A stretch of DNA of 64,000 nucleotides from Stagnimonas aquatica (GCF_003730135.1 NZ_RJVO01000002.1:1-64000); one strand, 5' to 3'; shown: positions 8,757-18,299, counted from the first letter of the stretch. Numbers and translations are program-made. Notes: generated by a model not told the origin, from the letters alone.

Positions 8757-9765
8757 CTTTGATGATATCGATTGCGGCCCCAGGGCCCTGAGTGACCAGT
8801 TGAGCTTCTGCGTACGTCGCCAAGGCTCCAGGAAATTTGTGCAGTGTGTAAGCCCCCAAATCAGACTGGGCAAAGAATGCTTCTATATCCGCCAGATATC
8901 TCGATGCCTCAGCCTCAAGGGCAGGAGCATTACCTCCAGCCTGCGTCGCCGTGCGTGCGATTTGAAGCAGATCGAAATCCAAGCAGTAAGGAACTCCCTC
9001 CAGGAAGCGGCCTCGGCGTGCGAGCGCCTTTACCGAGGCTTCCGCCAATTGCTCAGAGGCGACGTAAGGAATGCCCATTGCCCAGTTAACCCAGAGGATG
9101 TGCGCAACGCCGCCTAGGTCGCCCAAATCAGGATCGTGGCGGAGCTGATAGGCGAAGCGGAACGCGTGCTGCAGGAACTCAGACTGATATTCCCGGATCA
9201 TGCCCGTCTTGGGGTTCAATCGGCCGTTGATAGCGATAATGCTAGGGGCAAGTCGCTTCTCCGCCGCGTCGGCCGCCACGCTGACTGACTTCGACAATGA
9301 CAACAGGATGGAGGGGACCCCGCCCAGCCAATGACTGACACGCCAGGCGTGATGCGTGAATTTCGCGGGATACTTCGGAGTAAGCCCATTGCCGAAAAAC
9401 AGGCGGTCAAAATCCGGCTTGCGTTTCAGTTCGATGCGCGGGTACAGGTCGCCGATTCCTCTGCGCTTCAAGATATTCAAAGTCCCGAGCAGGTAGGCGA
9501 AATTATGTACGTTGAGTGCCTCAGTCGGGGGCTGGCTGGCAGTCGAGTTCCAGCCCGGCAAGGCGAGTTGGGGAATCAGCGACGCGAATCGATTCAGCGC
9601 TCTGGGCGCAATCAAATCCAGCCGGTTCAACAAACACAGGCTGTAGATTACGTCACAGTGGTCCTGCACTTTGCAGGGAACATCGGCATCGTTGAGCCAA
9701 AAGGAAACCGCAGGCTCCGCTGCCCTTTTTAGGTGAGAAAGAACGTTGTCAGCGAGCCGTTGCAT
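8740..9765 (-). CDS. Predicted helical-toroid protein of the EPS operon, unknown
   Basis: This 341-residue protein has no signal peptide or membrane segment. It is rich in amphipathic helices with conserved-looking aromatic/His clusters (FTHHAWRVSHWLGGVP, EYQSEFLQHAFRFAYQLRHD, HILWVNWAMGIPY). This helix-loop pattern resembles (alpha/alpha)6 barrels of sugar-active enzymes, but no catalytic signature is recognisable, so the reaction is unassigned. It is probably cytoplasmic. It lies between the WecG-type glycosyltransferase and Wzy genes, overlapping the proposed wzy start by 17 bp, which implies co-translation. A role in modifying or sensing the repeat unit is inference only. Confidence 0.7.
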   Translation of the reverse strand: MQRLADNVLSHLKRAAEPAVSFWLNDADVPCKVQDHCDVIYSLCLLNRLDLIAPRALNRFASLIPQLALPGWNSTASQPPTEALNVHNFAYLLGTLNILKRRGIGDLYPRIELKRKPDFDRLFFGNGLTPKYPAKFTHHAWRVSHWLGGVPSILLSLSKSVSVAADAAEKRLAPSIIAINGRLNPKTGMIREYQSEFLQHAFRFAYQLRHDPDLGDLGGVAHILWVNWAMGIPYVASEQLAEASVKALARRGRFLEGVPYCLDFDLLQIARTATQAGGNAPALEAEASRYLADIEAFFAQSDLGAYTLHKFPGALATYAEAQLVTQGPGAAIDIIKDAYWL

Positions 9766-9792
9766 TGAAAGCCTATCGGTGGAAGCACAGGG

Positions 9793-10551
9793 CTACCGGG
9801 TGTAGCGGATTAAACGATAGATCGCGTTTGGATTGGTAACGAGATATCGCCAAAGCAAACGGCCTGGCTCCTGTAACGCACGATGCAGCCACTCGAGCCC
9901 CCAACGCTGCATCCACTCAGGAGCCCTTACAGCGTCGCCAGCAAGAAAGGCGTACAAACCGCCACAGGTCTTTATCCATGCAACTCCACCCAATCTGTCT
10001 CGGTTCCGCACGCACCACAACTCCTGTGCAGGCTTTCCCATTGCCACCCAAAGCACGTCGGGTCTGGCATTAGTGATGTCGGCGCAGACCATTTCTTCTT
10101 CTTCAGGCTTGAAGTAACCGTTGCGACGACCGACAAGCTTCAACTGAGGGTACAACTGGGCAATCGCCTCGCAGGCCTTGCGGTTCTGCTGCTCGGTGCC
10201 GCCCAGCATGTAGAAAGACAGGCCGTTGGCGACAGCAACCTCGGCGGCATCGTGAAAAAAATCAGTTGTCGCCACCCGCTCCGGTAAGCTAGTCGTGGCT
10301 CGCTTGGACGCCAGGACGATGGACATTCCGTCGGCATGTATCCAGTCAGCCTGTTCCATCGCCTTGGCGAAAAAGAGGTCGGTTCCGGCCAGCGCGACCC
10401 CTTGCCCATTGGAAGAGAAGACCAGCTTCGGAGTTACTGGCGTCGCGGACAAGCGGGCGGCCAAGCAATCGGCGAGCATTAGCTCGGCGAATTGCTTGCG
10501 GGTAGCGGCAACCGTAGGGAAGCCGCCGACCAGAGGCTTTTCGAAGACCAC
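9793..10551 (-). CDS. WecG/TagA/CpsF family glycosyltransferase
   Basis: The 252-residue protein carries the family pattern: a VFSSNGQGVALA opening, WIHADGMSIVLASK, FYMLGGTEQQNRKACEAI, and DVLWVAMGKPAQELWCVRNR, ending in an amphipathic C-terminal part (RLLWRYLVTNPNAIYRLIRY). Members transfer ManNAcA, ManNAc or glucosyl residues to an undecaprenyl-diphospho-sugar on the cytoplasmic face; CpsF/GumM-type relatives work in capsule or xanthan assembly. The start codon is GTG at 10551, 23 bp after the wzc stop. It is part of the minus-strand EPS operon. The donor sugar is unknown; with ugd next door a uronic acid is possible. Confidence 0.9.
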   Translation of the reverse strand: MVFEKPLVGGFPTVAATRKQFAELMLADCLAARLSATPVTPKLVFSSNGQGVALAGTDLFFAKAMEQADWIHADGMSIVLASKRATTSLPERVATTDFFHDAAEVAVANGLSFYMLGGTEQQNRKACEAIAQLYPQLKLVGRRNGYFKPEEEEMVCADITNARPDVLWVAMGKPAQELWCVRNRDRLGGVAWIKTCGGLYAFLAGDAVRAPEWMQRWGLEWLHRALQEPGRLLWRYLVTNPNAIYRLIRYTR

Positions 10552-10574
10552 GGAATCACCAACCAGTCAGGCGA

Positions 10575-12842
10575 TCAGTACTTATAGGCGTAGTCATAGC
10601 CGTAGCCATAACCGTAGTAGCCGTAGCTGCCCATCTTGGCTCCGACCTGATTGAATACCACGCCCTTCACTTCGACGTTGGAGTGCCGAAGACGGCGGAT
10701 TGTCTCCTCAATAGCTCGCAACGGATGTTCTGCGGACTTCAGCACGACCAGAGTGCATCCGGCGAGTTGTCCAATGATCGAGGCGTCCGCCACAGGCAGC
10801 ACCGGGGGGGTATCGAGAAGCACATAGTCATAGTTTTCAGAAAGCCGCGCCACTAAATCTGAGAAGCGAGCATGCAGCAAAACCTCGCTTGGATTCGGAG
10901 GGGAGGTGCCGCGCGATACCAGAGCCAGACCTTCAACTGGCGTGTTCCGGACGATGCTGTCGTACGAGAGACCAGCGTCGACCACGTAATCGCTGACGCC
11001 GGATCCGGCGTCTCCGTCGAGGTACTTATGAATGGTGCCGCGCCGTAGGTCGCAGTCAACGACTGCAACTCGCTTTCCCCCCATTGCAAGTACCGCACCA
11101 AAGTTAATTGAGACAAACGACTTTCCGATGCCCGGAACAGGTCCGGTCAGCATCACCACATTGGAGCCAGACTCCATCAAGGCAAAATGGATGGATGTGC
11201 GGAGGCTGCGCAGAGCCTCGATGGCAGGATCGTTGGACGCGAGGTGAGCCAGAATTTTGGACGAGGCTTTATTACCGCGTTGCTGCTGATTGACGCGCCG
11301 TTGCTGAGAACTGAAAGGAATCGAGGCGTAGGTAGGCAAACCAAGCTTCTGCTCCACCTCATCCGGGCGATCAACGCCACGAAGAAGCGCGCGACGGATG
11401 AACACCATCACCAACCCAATGAAAAGCCCCATCACAAACGCACCAGAGACAATCATTCCCTTATTCGGGGCCGACGGAGAACGCGGCTTAAGGGCCCGAT
11501 CGATGATACGAACGCTGCCAACAGTGCCAGCTTTGGCGACCTGCAGCTGCTGACTAGAGTTCAACAGAGTGACGTACAACTCCGAATTCACCTTGAGGTC
11601 GCGCATCAAGCTAAAAATCTCTTGCTGCCGGGCGGGCAACTGACGGACCTGCTCCTTGAGCTTCTCCGACTCTGCGCTAAGAGCGCGAATCTGCTCGTCC
11701 AAAGTCTGCACGATCGGATGGCGCAAGGTGAATCGCTGCAGCGCAGCTTCACGCTGTTGCTGCAAGCTGAGTCGCTGGGTTTCCAGTTCGACAGCGCGGT
11801 TCAAAGCCAGGTCCGTTTCTTTCTGGACATCCGCAGTGCCCTTGTCGAGTTGATAGGAATTTAGCTTGGCCTGAGCTTCTTCCAGACTGGTCTTAACCTC
11901 CGGCAGCTGCTTATTTACAAACTGCAGAGACTGTTCAGCCTCCTCAGATTTACGCTCGACGTTCTGCCGGAGGTATTCGTCCTCAATGACGTTCACGACC
12001 GCCGCCGCAGCAGCAGCATCCTCGTCCTGGTAAGTGATCTGGATAATTCCAGACTCCTTTGCCTGCTCTGCAACCGTCAACCGGCTCTGCATGAGGCTAT
12101 ACATCTGTCCAGGGGAGCGGCGGAGAAGACTGAATTCTGTACCAGGTCTAGCCTTCAGTTCCTGAACAAAAATTCGAGCCTGCTCGTCACCAAGTTTGAT
12201 TGCGGCAGACTCTCCTACCTTGCCGTTGAATGTTCCGAGACCTCCGGGCACAACAATGCTGTAGCTACCGTCGCTACCCGCCACGAGTCGGAACGCCGTG
12301 TCCTGCAAACTCTCGGGCACATCGAACACAGAGACCGTAATTTTCTCGCCGCCCCAAGCGAATTTTGAGAGTCCCAGCATGGGCTCGGCGGGCTGAGGAA
12401 GATCTGCCCTACGTCTGGCAACCGCCTCACCGAACAAGGGAAAGTAATTTGGGCGGACTTTGATCGGCAGCTTCATCTTCTCGGCCACCGTACCGAGGAT
12501 CATCCGACTTTTAATGATCGCAATTTCGGCAGCAATACCCGACACGGCGCCACTGCCCATCATTGCGGATAGCTCGTTAAACGCGCTTCCCAAGCCTTTT
12601 TCTTTTTGCTCGGCCTGCACCAAACCCATGGACTGATACTGAGGCTTCGCAGTCCAAACATAGAAAAGGCTCAGCGCCAAGACCACCGACGCAACCACTA
12701 AAATGAGCCAACGCCCACTCCAAATCAGATCGGCGATATCACGGAAGCTGATTTCGCCATCGGTGTGCACCAAGGGATCGACTAGCGGCCCTTTAACTGT
12801 GTGCGTAGGCAGACCCGACCCGCTGTCACTAGAAACCGTCAC
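10575..12842 (-). CDS. wzc: Wzc-type polysaccharide co-polymerase and tyrosine autokinase
   Basis: A fused chain-length/export regulator and BY-kinase of about 755 residues. The N-terminal Wzz part has two membrane segments (LILVVASVVLALSLFYVW near residue 45 and MIVSGAFVMGLFIGLVMVF near 460) around a periplasmic coiled coil. The C-terminal kinase has Walker A (GPVPGIGKS, Lys near 574), Walker A' (VAVVDCDLRRG) and Walker B (VLLDTPPVLPVADA). The tail ends in a tyrosine cluster, YGYYGYGYGYDYAYKY, the autophosphorylation site. It partners Wza, encoded 54 bp upstream on the same strand. The start is uncertain: GTG 12842 has a weak GGGTG upstream, and a TTG at 12854 is also possible. A separate phosphatase gene is not in the window. 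Confidence 0.92.
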   Translation of the reverse strand: MTVSSDSGSGLPTHTVKGPLVDPLVHTDGEISFRDIADLIWSGRWLILVVASVVLALSLFYVWTAKPQYQSMGLVQAEQKEKGLGSAFNELSAMMGSGAVSGIAAEIAIIKSRMILGTVAEKMKLPIKVRPNYFPLFGEAVARRRADLPQPAEPMLGLSKFAWGGEKITVSVFDVPESLQDTAFRLVAGSDGSYSIVVPGGLGTFNGKVGESAAIKLGDEQARIFVQELKARPGTEFSLLRRSPGQMYSLMQSRLTVAEQAKESGIIQITYQDEDAAAAAAVVNVIEDEYLRQNVERKSEEAEQSLQFVNKQLPEVKTSLEEAQAKLNSYQLDKGTADVQKETDLALNRAVELETQRLSLQQQREAALQRFTLRHPIVQTLDEQIRALSAESEKLKEQVRQLPARQQEIFSLMRDLKVNSELYVTLLNSSQQLQVAKAGTVGSVRIIDRALKPRSPSAPNKGMIVSGAFVMGLFIGLVMVFIRRALLRGVDRPDEVEQKLGLPTYASIPFSSQQRRVNQQQRGNKASSKILAHLASNDPAIEALRSLRTSIHFALMESGSNVVMLTGPVPGIGKSFVSINFGAVLAMGGKRVAVVDCDLRRGTIHKYLDGDAGSGVSDYVVDAGLSYDSIVRNTPVEGLALVSRGTSPPNPSEVLLHARFSDLVARLSENYDYVLLDTPPVLPVADASIIGQLAGCTLVVLKSAEHPLRAIEETIRRLRHSNVEVKGVVFNQVGAKMGSYGYYGYGYGYDYAYKY

Positions 12843-12896
12843 AAAAGCACCCAAATGTTGATAACTACTGGATTCAAACTACGGAACTCACGCTGG

Positions 12897-14066
12897 CTAC
12901 TTGGTGAGCCGGTCGATCTGGAAGATGGCGCTGATCGTGGGAAGTATTTGGTTGATCACCGAGTTGTATTTCACGAAACCAGTAGCCTGCACGTAAACGA
13001 CGTCTCGGGGCTGCAGGGGAAACTCTCCAGCCAGCAGAAGACCTACCGGACTCGCCATATCAAGGTGATAAACCGTGGCGACCCCGTCATCCCCGGAAGG
13101 CCTGCGAAAAACCAGAACCCCACCATCGTTAGCACGAAGTTTGTCGAGTCCACCAGACAGCGTCAGCGCTTCAGTCAGAGTCGAATTCGATTGCTGAAGG
13201 TAAACCGGTCCTTGATTGTTGACCTCGCCCAGAACAAACACCTGATCCAAAGACCGGTCGGGAACGTGAACAACATCTCCAGGCGCGAGAGGGGGGTTAG
13301 GTGCGGCGCTGGAACCCGACAATAAACCGCCGAGATCAATCTGATAGGTCTTGCCAGCGCGGGTAAGCAAGACGCTCCGGCGACTGGCGCTGGACGATAG
13401 CCCGCCCTTCTCGGCCAAGGCTTCAAGAACACCCTTCGGAGTGTCATCGAGTGTCAGCAGGCCTGGAGTTTTGACTTCACCTGTCACCTGAACACGCTTT
13501 GACCGAAAACTGATGACCCGAACGTCGATTTGTGGCTTTTGAATTACCTTGGCCAGCCCCGTGGACAGCGTCGTTCGAATTTGGTCGACAGTTTTTCCCG
13601 CAACTTCCACCAGCCCCATATAAGGATAGAAGACCGTGCCAAGTGACGAAACCAAACGACCACTAGACTCTGGGTCGGAGCGATTCTGCCCAGACGGGTT
13701 ATTAAGTTCGGGATGATCCCATACTGTAATGAAAAGAATATCCCCAGCTCCTACCAGATACTCTGGCGGCACATCCGCCGGGGAAACAGCGCCGAGGGCA
13801 GCTAGTTCGGGGGATTTTTCAAGCCGCTCGGAATAGATATCTTGCAGGGTATTGCCGTTGATTTCCCGAATACGAACTGCGCTCAGGACAGGGGACTTTT
13901 GAAGGTGATAAGTGGTGACATCAGCTTCGCTGCTAGTGGAGTAGCTGTCACCGTGAACGAGGCTGGGGCTTTCAGACACGTGTAAACCGGGGATGACGGT
14001 ACAGCCACCTACCCCCCAGATTAGCGCAGCGAGAATCACCATCCGCAAAACATTACTTTTCTGCAC
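12897..14066 (-). CDS. wza: Wza-type outer-membrane polysaccharide export lipoprotein
   Basis: The 389-residue lipoprotein has a signal peptide ending in a lipobox with Cys22 (VGGC). I chose GTG 14066 because a CGGAG ribosome site lies eight bases upstream and the signal peptide then starts properly; the frame remains open to 14147. The body holds the Poly_export (PES) domain (YLVGAGDILFITVWDHPEL near residue 100) and two SLBB domains (VTGEVKTPGLL and VFVLGEVNNQGPVYL). The family forms the octameric channel that carries polymer across the outer membrane. It is encoded between the initiating transferase and wzc, the usual order for a Wzy-dependent export unit. The C-terminal amphipathic helix is short, which may reflect divergence from E. 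coli Wza. Confidence 0.92.
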   Translation of the reverse strand: MQKSNVLRMVILAALIWGVGGCTVIPGLHVSESPSLVHGDSYSTSSEADVTTYHLQKSPVLSAVRIREINGNTLQDIYSERLEKSPELAALGAVSPADVPPEYLVGAGDILFITVWDHPELNNPSGQNRSDPESSGRLVSSLGTVFYPYMGLVEVAGKTVDQIRTTLSTGLAKVIQKPQIDVRVISFRSKRVQVTGEVKTPGLLTLDDTPKGVLEALAEKGGLSSSASRRSVLLTRAGKTYQIDLGGLLSGSSAAPNPPLAPGDVVHVPDRSLDQVFVLGEVNNQGPVYLQQSNSTLTEALTLSGGLDKLRANDGGVLVFRRPSGDDGVATVYHLDMASPVGLLLAGEFPLQPRDVVYVQATGFVKYNSVINQILPTISAIFQIDRLTK

Positions 14067-14169
14067 TCCAATATCTCCGGATAATTCTCTACTGGGCCAC
14101 CTGACATAGCCACTACCCTGTCCTGCCGCAGAGTCCTGTGGGCGCAAACGCTTAACAAATACGATTCTA

Positions 14170-14904
14170 CTAGAACGCTCTCTCGTCGCCTCGAATCGCG
14201 GCCAACACAGTGCGAATCACGATCTTGACGTCCATCAACAGGGATACCGAACGAATGTAGAAAAGGTCAAAACGAACACGCTGGTTCATCTCACGGACGC
14301 TGCGTGTCTCTCCACGACAGCCAGACACCTGAGCGAGTCCCGTAACACCGGGACGAACCATTGTACGAAGTTCATAGCTCTGCACGGCCCCTGCAAAAGC
14401 TTCATCAAGTTGCGGCACATGCGGCCGAGGCCCAACAACGGACATATCACCGAGTAGAACATTGATGAACTGCGGCAACTCGTCCAAGTTAGTCTTGCGC
14501 AAGATGCGACCAACCCGAGTGATTCGAGGATCATCTCGGCGCGTCTGAACGAAAGCAGCTTCCGGGTTGTGCCCCATCGTCCGAAATTTAAGGCAAAGGA
14601 AAACCTTGCCCCCCAATCCCACTCGCTGCTGCCTGAACAAGGCTGGACCAGGGCTGTCGAGACGGATCAGCAACGCGATGAGCGGGAGGAGCCAAAAACC
14701 AGCCAGCCCCAGAAAAGCCATTGAAAAAGCAACATCAAACAAGCGCTTGCCACGGCGCGGGTAAAATTTGGCCATTCTCATAACTGCAGTGGAGCCAAGC
14801 CCCGCACCAACCAGAGATTCCTTGGCCAGGGACCGCGGCGCCTCGAAAACGATTGAATTCGACATCCCTGCCACTCTGGCCGAGTACTGCGTCTCCACCT
14901 TCAC
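14170..14904 (-). CDS. Undecaprenyl-phosphate sugar-1-phosphate transferase (initiating)
   Basis: The catalytic half (from [12 protein letters not shown]) matches polyprenyl-phosphate hexose-1-phosphate transferases. It has one membrane hairpin ([20 protein letters not shown]), FRTM, the [22 protein letters not shown] stretch with the Asp-Glu pair, and a [13 protein letters not shown] ending. Such enzymes start repeat-unit synthesis by moving hexose-1-phosphate from a UDP-sugar to undecaprenyl phosphate. The preferred start is GTG 14904, which has GGAGG at a seven-base spacing; ATG 14931 and a TTG at 15030 are alternatives without good ribosome sites. The multi-helix N-terminal domain of WbaP-type proteins is absent. 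It is first in the minus-strand EPS operon, so the promoter probably lies in 14,905-15,124. Confidence 0.88.
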   Translation of the reverse strand: MKVETQYSARVAGMSNSIVFEAPRSLAKESLVGAGLGSTAVMRMAKFYPRRGKRLFDVAFSMAFLGLAGFWLLPLIALLIRLDSPGPALFRQQRVGLGGKVFLCLKFRTMGHNPEAAFVQTRRDDPRITRVGRILRKTNLDELPQFINVLLGDMSVVGPRPHVPQLDEAFAGAVQSYELRTMVRPGVTGLAQVSGCRGETRSVREMNQRVRFDLFYIRSVSLLMDVKIVIRTVLAAIRGDERAF

Positions 14905-14911
14905 CAAAGAT

Positions 14912-14916
14912 CCTCC
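14912..14916 (-). promoter_or_regulatory. Strong Shine-Dalgarno deciding the start of the initiating transferase
   Basis: Read on the minus strand, GGAGG stands seven bases before a GTG codon at 14904. The ATG codons at 14931 and 14865 have no comparable site, so this motif favours GTG 14904 as the start. Confidence 0.6.
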
Positions 14917-15124
14917 ACCCGTATGCTGCATGCTCGCACCAAATTCCCTGAGTTTTGAGCCCCGATTAGAGATCGAGTTGGGGCTTCGCGCATAAGACAC
15001 CAACTTGCTGCAACGCACAACCCAAATCAACTCACCTAATCATGCGATGTTCAGCGGTTATACGAAGGTAAGGTAACGGAACTACAGAACATAAGCTGTG
15101 ACCAGCCACACTATTGCTTTACAG

Positions 15125-16051
15125 CTAAACGACGTCCGCGTCGCTCTTCTCAGCAGGCACCAGATCTTCTCGACTCACATTCAACACTACGGCCAATCCA
15201 GTCGAAACGTAAATTGATGAGTAGGTCGCAACGATCACGCCAACCATCAGTGCAGACGAGAAGCTGTGCACGCTTTTGCCACCCATCAGTAGTAATGCAG
15301 TCAATACCAAGAGAGTCGTGAGGTGGGTAATCACCGAGCGAAGCAGCGTCTGGTTTACTGAGAGATTGACGACATCCAGGATTTCCATGCGCCGCTGCGA
15401 GAGCAGATTTTCGCGGACGCGGTCGAAGATAACGATGGTCTCGTTATTTGAGTAGCCGATCAGCGCCAGAATCGCCGCGACGGTGGTCAGGTCGAACTCG
15501 ATCCAGGTCAGTGACAGGAAGCCCAACACCATGATCGCGTCGTGGATCAGCGCGGCTACCGCGCCGACCGAGAACTTCCACTCGAAGCGGAACATGATGT
15601 AGAAGGCGATGCCAATGAAGGCCAGCAGCAGCGCAAGCGCGCCATCCTGGGTCAGTTCGTCACCCACCTGCGGGCCAACGAACTCCACCCGCCGTAGTTC
15701 CACATTCGGTTCGCTGGCATGCAACGCGTCAAGAATGGCCGTACTGACTTTGGCGGAGTTGCTGTCTTCGGCGGGCGGCAAACGGATCAGCACGTCAGAA
15801 CTGGTACCGAAGTACTGCACGACCGGGTGCTCATAGTTTGCGTGGGCCAGATCAGCGCGCACGGAGTCCAACTCCACGGCCTGCGGATAATGCACTTCGA
15901 CTAGCACGCCACCCGTGAAGTCGATGCCGAAATTCAGTCCGCGGAAGGCGACCAGCAAGATGGCAGCGACCGTCAGGAAGCTGGACACCCACAGGCCAGT
16001 CTTCCGCTGCGCCATGAAGTTGATATTGGGAACGCCGGAAAAGATTCTCAT
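15125..16051 (-). CDS. secF: Protein translocase subunit SecF
   Basis: The 308-residue inner-membrane protein has six predicted helices. The N-terminal segment and GLNFGIDFTGGVLVEVHY are the SecF signature with the conserved Asp-Phe-Thr-Gly-Gly. FMFRFEWKFSVGAVAALIHD and IGYSNNETIVIFDRVREN are the conserved transmembrane motifs shared with SecD. SecDF uses the proton gradient to help pull preproteins out of SecYEG. The gene lies 6 bp after secD on the minus strand, as in most bacteria. Length is normal. The tail DLVPAEKSDADVV is poorly conserved but common. Confidence 0.96.
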   Translation of the reverse strand: MRIFSGVPNINFMAQRKTGLWVSSFLTVAAILLVAFRGLNFGIDFTGGVLVEVHYPQAVELDSVRADLAHANYEHPVVQYFGTSSDVLIRLPPAEDSNSAKVSTAILDALHASEPNVELRRVEFVGPQVGDELTQDGALALLLAFIGIAFYIMFRFEWKFSVGAVAALIHDAIMVLGFLSLTWIEFDLTTVAAILALIGYSNNETIVIFDRVRENLLSQRRMEILDVVNLSVNQTLLRSVITHLTTLLVLTALLLMGGKSVHSFSSALMVGVIVATYSSIYVSTGLAVVLNVSREDLVPAEKSDADVV

Positions 16052-16057
16052 GGCGGC

Positions 16058-17914
16058 TTACCAGATAGGAAGGTCGGACATGCGCTGACGCCGGCCGAAG
16101 ACCAGTTGTGCCAGCGCGCGGGAACCGACGATGGCGGTGAACTGCGAGGTGAGGATGCCGATGGCGAGGGTGATTGCAAATCCCTTAACCGGGCCAGCTC
16201 CCAGCGCGAACAGCATCGCCGTACCGATGAGCACGGTGACGTTGGCGTCGGCGATGGTGAGGAAAGCGCGGTCATAGCCGTGCTGGATGGCCTCACCGGG
16301 CTTGGTGCCGTTTCGCAGCTCTTCGCGGATGCGCTCGTAGATCAGCACGTTGGCATCCACCGCGATGCCCATGTGCAGCACGATGCCAGCGATACCAGGC
16401 ACGGTCAGCGCCGCTCCCACCAGCGACAGCACCGCCACCACCAGCACCAGGTTCAGCAATAGCGCGGCAATGGCGAATAGGCCAAACACCTTGTAATAGA
16501 TCGCCATGAACAGGCTGACCAGCCCCAGGCCGAGCAACGCGGCGGTGAAGCCCTGTTTGATGTTGTCCGCACCCAGGGAAGGACCGACGGTGCGCTCCTC
16601 GACGATTTCCACCGGCGCCGCCAGGGCACCCGCTTTCAGCAGCAGCGCGAGGCTGTGTGCTTCCTTGCTAGTCAGGCCGGTGGTCTGGAAGCGCTTGCCG
16701 AACACGCCACGGATGCTGGCGATGGAGATGATCTCCTCCACTTCGCGCTTTTCGCGCAGCGGCACGCCCTCGGCGTTGTAGTTGGTCTCGACCACGGTCT
16801 CGCGGAAGAGCACCGCCATCGGCTTGCCGACGCTCTTCTCGGTGAACTCGAACATCCGCTTGGCACCCTGGCTGTCGAGCGTCACGCTGACCGCCGGGGT
16901 CCCGTTCTCGTCCACCGTGGCGGCGGCATCCACCAGGTTCACGCCCGCCGCGATCACCTCGCGCTTGAGCAGTACCGGCCGGCGCCCTTCGCGGGTGTAG
17001 AACAGCTCGGTTCCCGGCGGCACGATGCCGCTGGCGGCGGCGCTGTCCGCCGAGCCGGTTTCATCCACCGCGCGGTATTCCAGGGTCGCGGTGGCTCCCA
17101 GCAGGTCCTTGACCCGCGTGGTGTCCTGCACGCTGGGCAGCTGCACGACGATGCGGTTTGCGCCCTGCCGCTGCACCAGCGGCTCGGCCACGCCCAGCTG
17201 GTTGACGCGGTTACGCAGAGTGGTGAGGTTCTGCTGCACCGCAAAGTCGACAATGCGCTTGACCTCGGACTCGGTCAGCGTCGCGGTCAGGGTGGTGGCG
17301 CCATCCGGCGCGTCGAGCTTGAGCTCCGGATATTCCTTGGCAATCGCCTTGCGTGCCGCCTCGCGGGTGACCGCGTCGGCGAAGTCGAGCACCGTGCGCT
17401 CACCCTCTTGACGCCGGCCGGTGTAGCGGATGTCCTTCTTGCGCAGGAAGTTGGGCAGATCGGTGACGTAGCGCTGGGCGGCGGCCTTGCGGGCGTCGTC
17501 GACGTCCACTTCGAGCAGGAAGTGCACGCCGCCGCGCAGATCCAGGCCCAGAGACATCGGCTTGGCGCCGAGCTTGGTCAGCCAGTCCGGGGTCTTGGAC
17601 GCCAGGCCCAGGGCAACGATGTAGCCGTTGCCCAGGCTCTTCTTCAGCGCGTCGGCGGCCTTGAGCTGCTGTTCGGCCTGCGCGAAGCGCACCACCCAGT
17701 GACCGCCGTCGGCCCGCGAGCCGCTGGGCTGTATGCCTTCGGTCTTCAGCGCGGCGTCCACCTGGGCGGCGAAATCCACCGGCAGCGGGTCGCCGGAGGT
17801 GGTGTTGATCTGCACGGCGGGATCTTCACCGTAGACGTTGGGCAGCGCATAGAGCGCACCCAGCAGGGTGACGACCACCAATAGGATCGTCTTCCAGAGC
17901 GGATAGGGCTGCAT
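16058..17914 (-). CDS. secD: Protein translocase subunit SecD
   Basis: The 618-residue inner-membrane protein opens with YPLWKTILLVVVTLLGALYALPN, then LGLDLRGGVHFLLEVD (SecD signature). The large periplasmic P1 domain follows, then LGLGLVSLFMAIYYKVFGL and IAVDANVLIYERIREELRNG in the RND-like membrane bundle. I chose ATG 17914, which has GGAG at a five-base spacing; the frame is open to 17947. It works with SecF and YajC beside SecYEG. The order yajC-secD-secF is the standard one. In many gammaproteobacteria queA and tgt come directly upstream; here tgt is 6.3 kb away, after an insert of plus-strand genes. Confidence 0.96.
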   Translation of the reverse strand: MQPYPLWKTILLVVVTLLGALYALPNVYGEDPAVQINTTSGDPLPVDFAAQVDAALKTEGIQPSGSRADGGHWVVRFAQAEQQLKAADALKKSLGNGYIVALGLASKTPDWLTKLGAKPMSLGLDLRGGVHFLLEVDVDDARKAAAQRYVTDLPNFLRKKDIRYTGRRQEGERTVLDFADAVTREAARKAIAKEYPELKLDAPDGATTLTATLTESEVKRIVDFAVQQNLTTLRNRVNQLGVAEPLVQRQGANRIVVQLPSVQDTTRVKDLLGATATLEYRAVDETGSADSAAASGIVPPGTELFYTREGRRPVLLKREVIAAGVNLVDAAATVDENGTPAVSVTLDSQGAKRMFEFTEKSVGKPMAVLFRETVVETNYNAEGVPLREKREVEEIISIASIRGVFGKRFQTTGLTSKEAHSLALLLKAGALAAPVEIVEERTVGPSLGADNIKQGFTAALLGLGLVSLFMAIYYKVFGLFAIAALLLNLVLVVAVLSLVGAALTVPGIAGIVLHMGIAVDANVLIYERIREELRNGTKPGEAIQHGYDRAFLTIADANVTVLIGTAMLFALGAGPVKGFAITLAIGILTSQFTAIVGSRALAQLVFGRRQRMSDLPIW

Positions 17915-17954
17915 GGTTTCTCCGCGCGGCCTGGCGCCGCGCCTCAATAGATCG

Positions 17955-18299
17955 TTACAGCGTTTTCAGCGTGCCCTTGGGGAGCACCGTGGAAACCGCC
18001 GACTTCTGAACCTTGACCAGGACGTTGTCGGCCAATTCCACCGTCAGGTAGACCTCGCCGATGCCGGAGATGCGCCCGGCGATGCCGCCAGTGGTCACGA
18101 TCTCGTCGCCCTTGGCCAGCTTGTCGAGCATCTGGCGCTGTTCCTTCTGGCGCTTCATCTGCGGACGGATCAGCAGGAAGTAGAACAGCGGGATCATCAC
18201 CAGCAGGGGCCAGAAGGCCTCGAAAAGGCCGGGGGACTGGCCAGCGGCTTGCTGGGCGTAGGCAGGGGCAATCAGGAAGTCGAGCAACATGAGAGTCAT
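17955..18299 (-). CDS. yajC: Sec translocon accessory protein YajC
   Basis: This small protein of about 114 residues has an N-terminal Ala/Gln-rich stretch and one membrane helix (FWPLLVMIPLFYFLLIRPQM). That is followed by KRQKEQRQMLDKLAKGDEIVTTGGIAGRI, the YajC signature. YajC associates with SecDF in the inner membrane. It is first in the yajC-secD-secF operon, 40 bp before secD. Start may be ATG 18299 or ATG 18290; neither has a strong ribosome site. The region between this gene and the divergent acyl-CoA dehydrogenase (18300-18427) must hold the promoters for both directions. Confidence 0.94.
   Translation of the reverse strand: MTLMLLDFLIAPAYAQQAAGQSPGLFEAFWPLLVMIPLFYFLLIRPQMKRQKEQRQMLDKLAKGDEIVTTGGIAGRISGIGEVYLTVELADNVLVKVQKSAVSTVLPKGTLKTL

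Noticed and set aside
16655-17884. A 409-codon plus-strand frame opposite secD
   Set aside because: Antisense to SecD; His/Leu/Gly-rich and without signal or domain.
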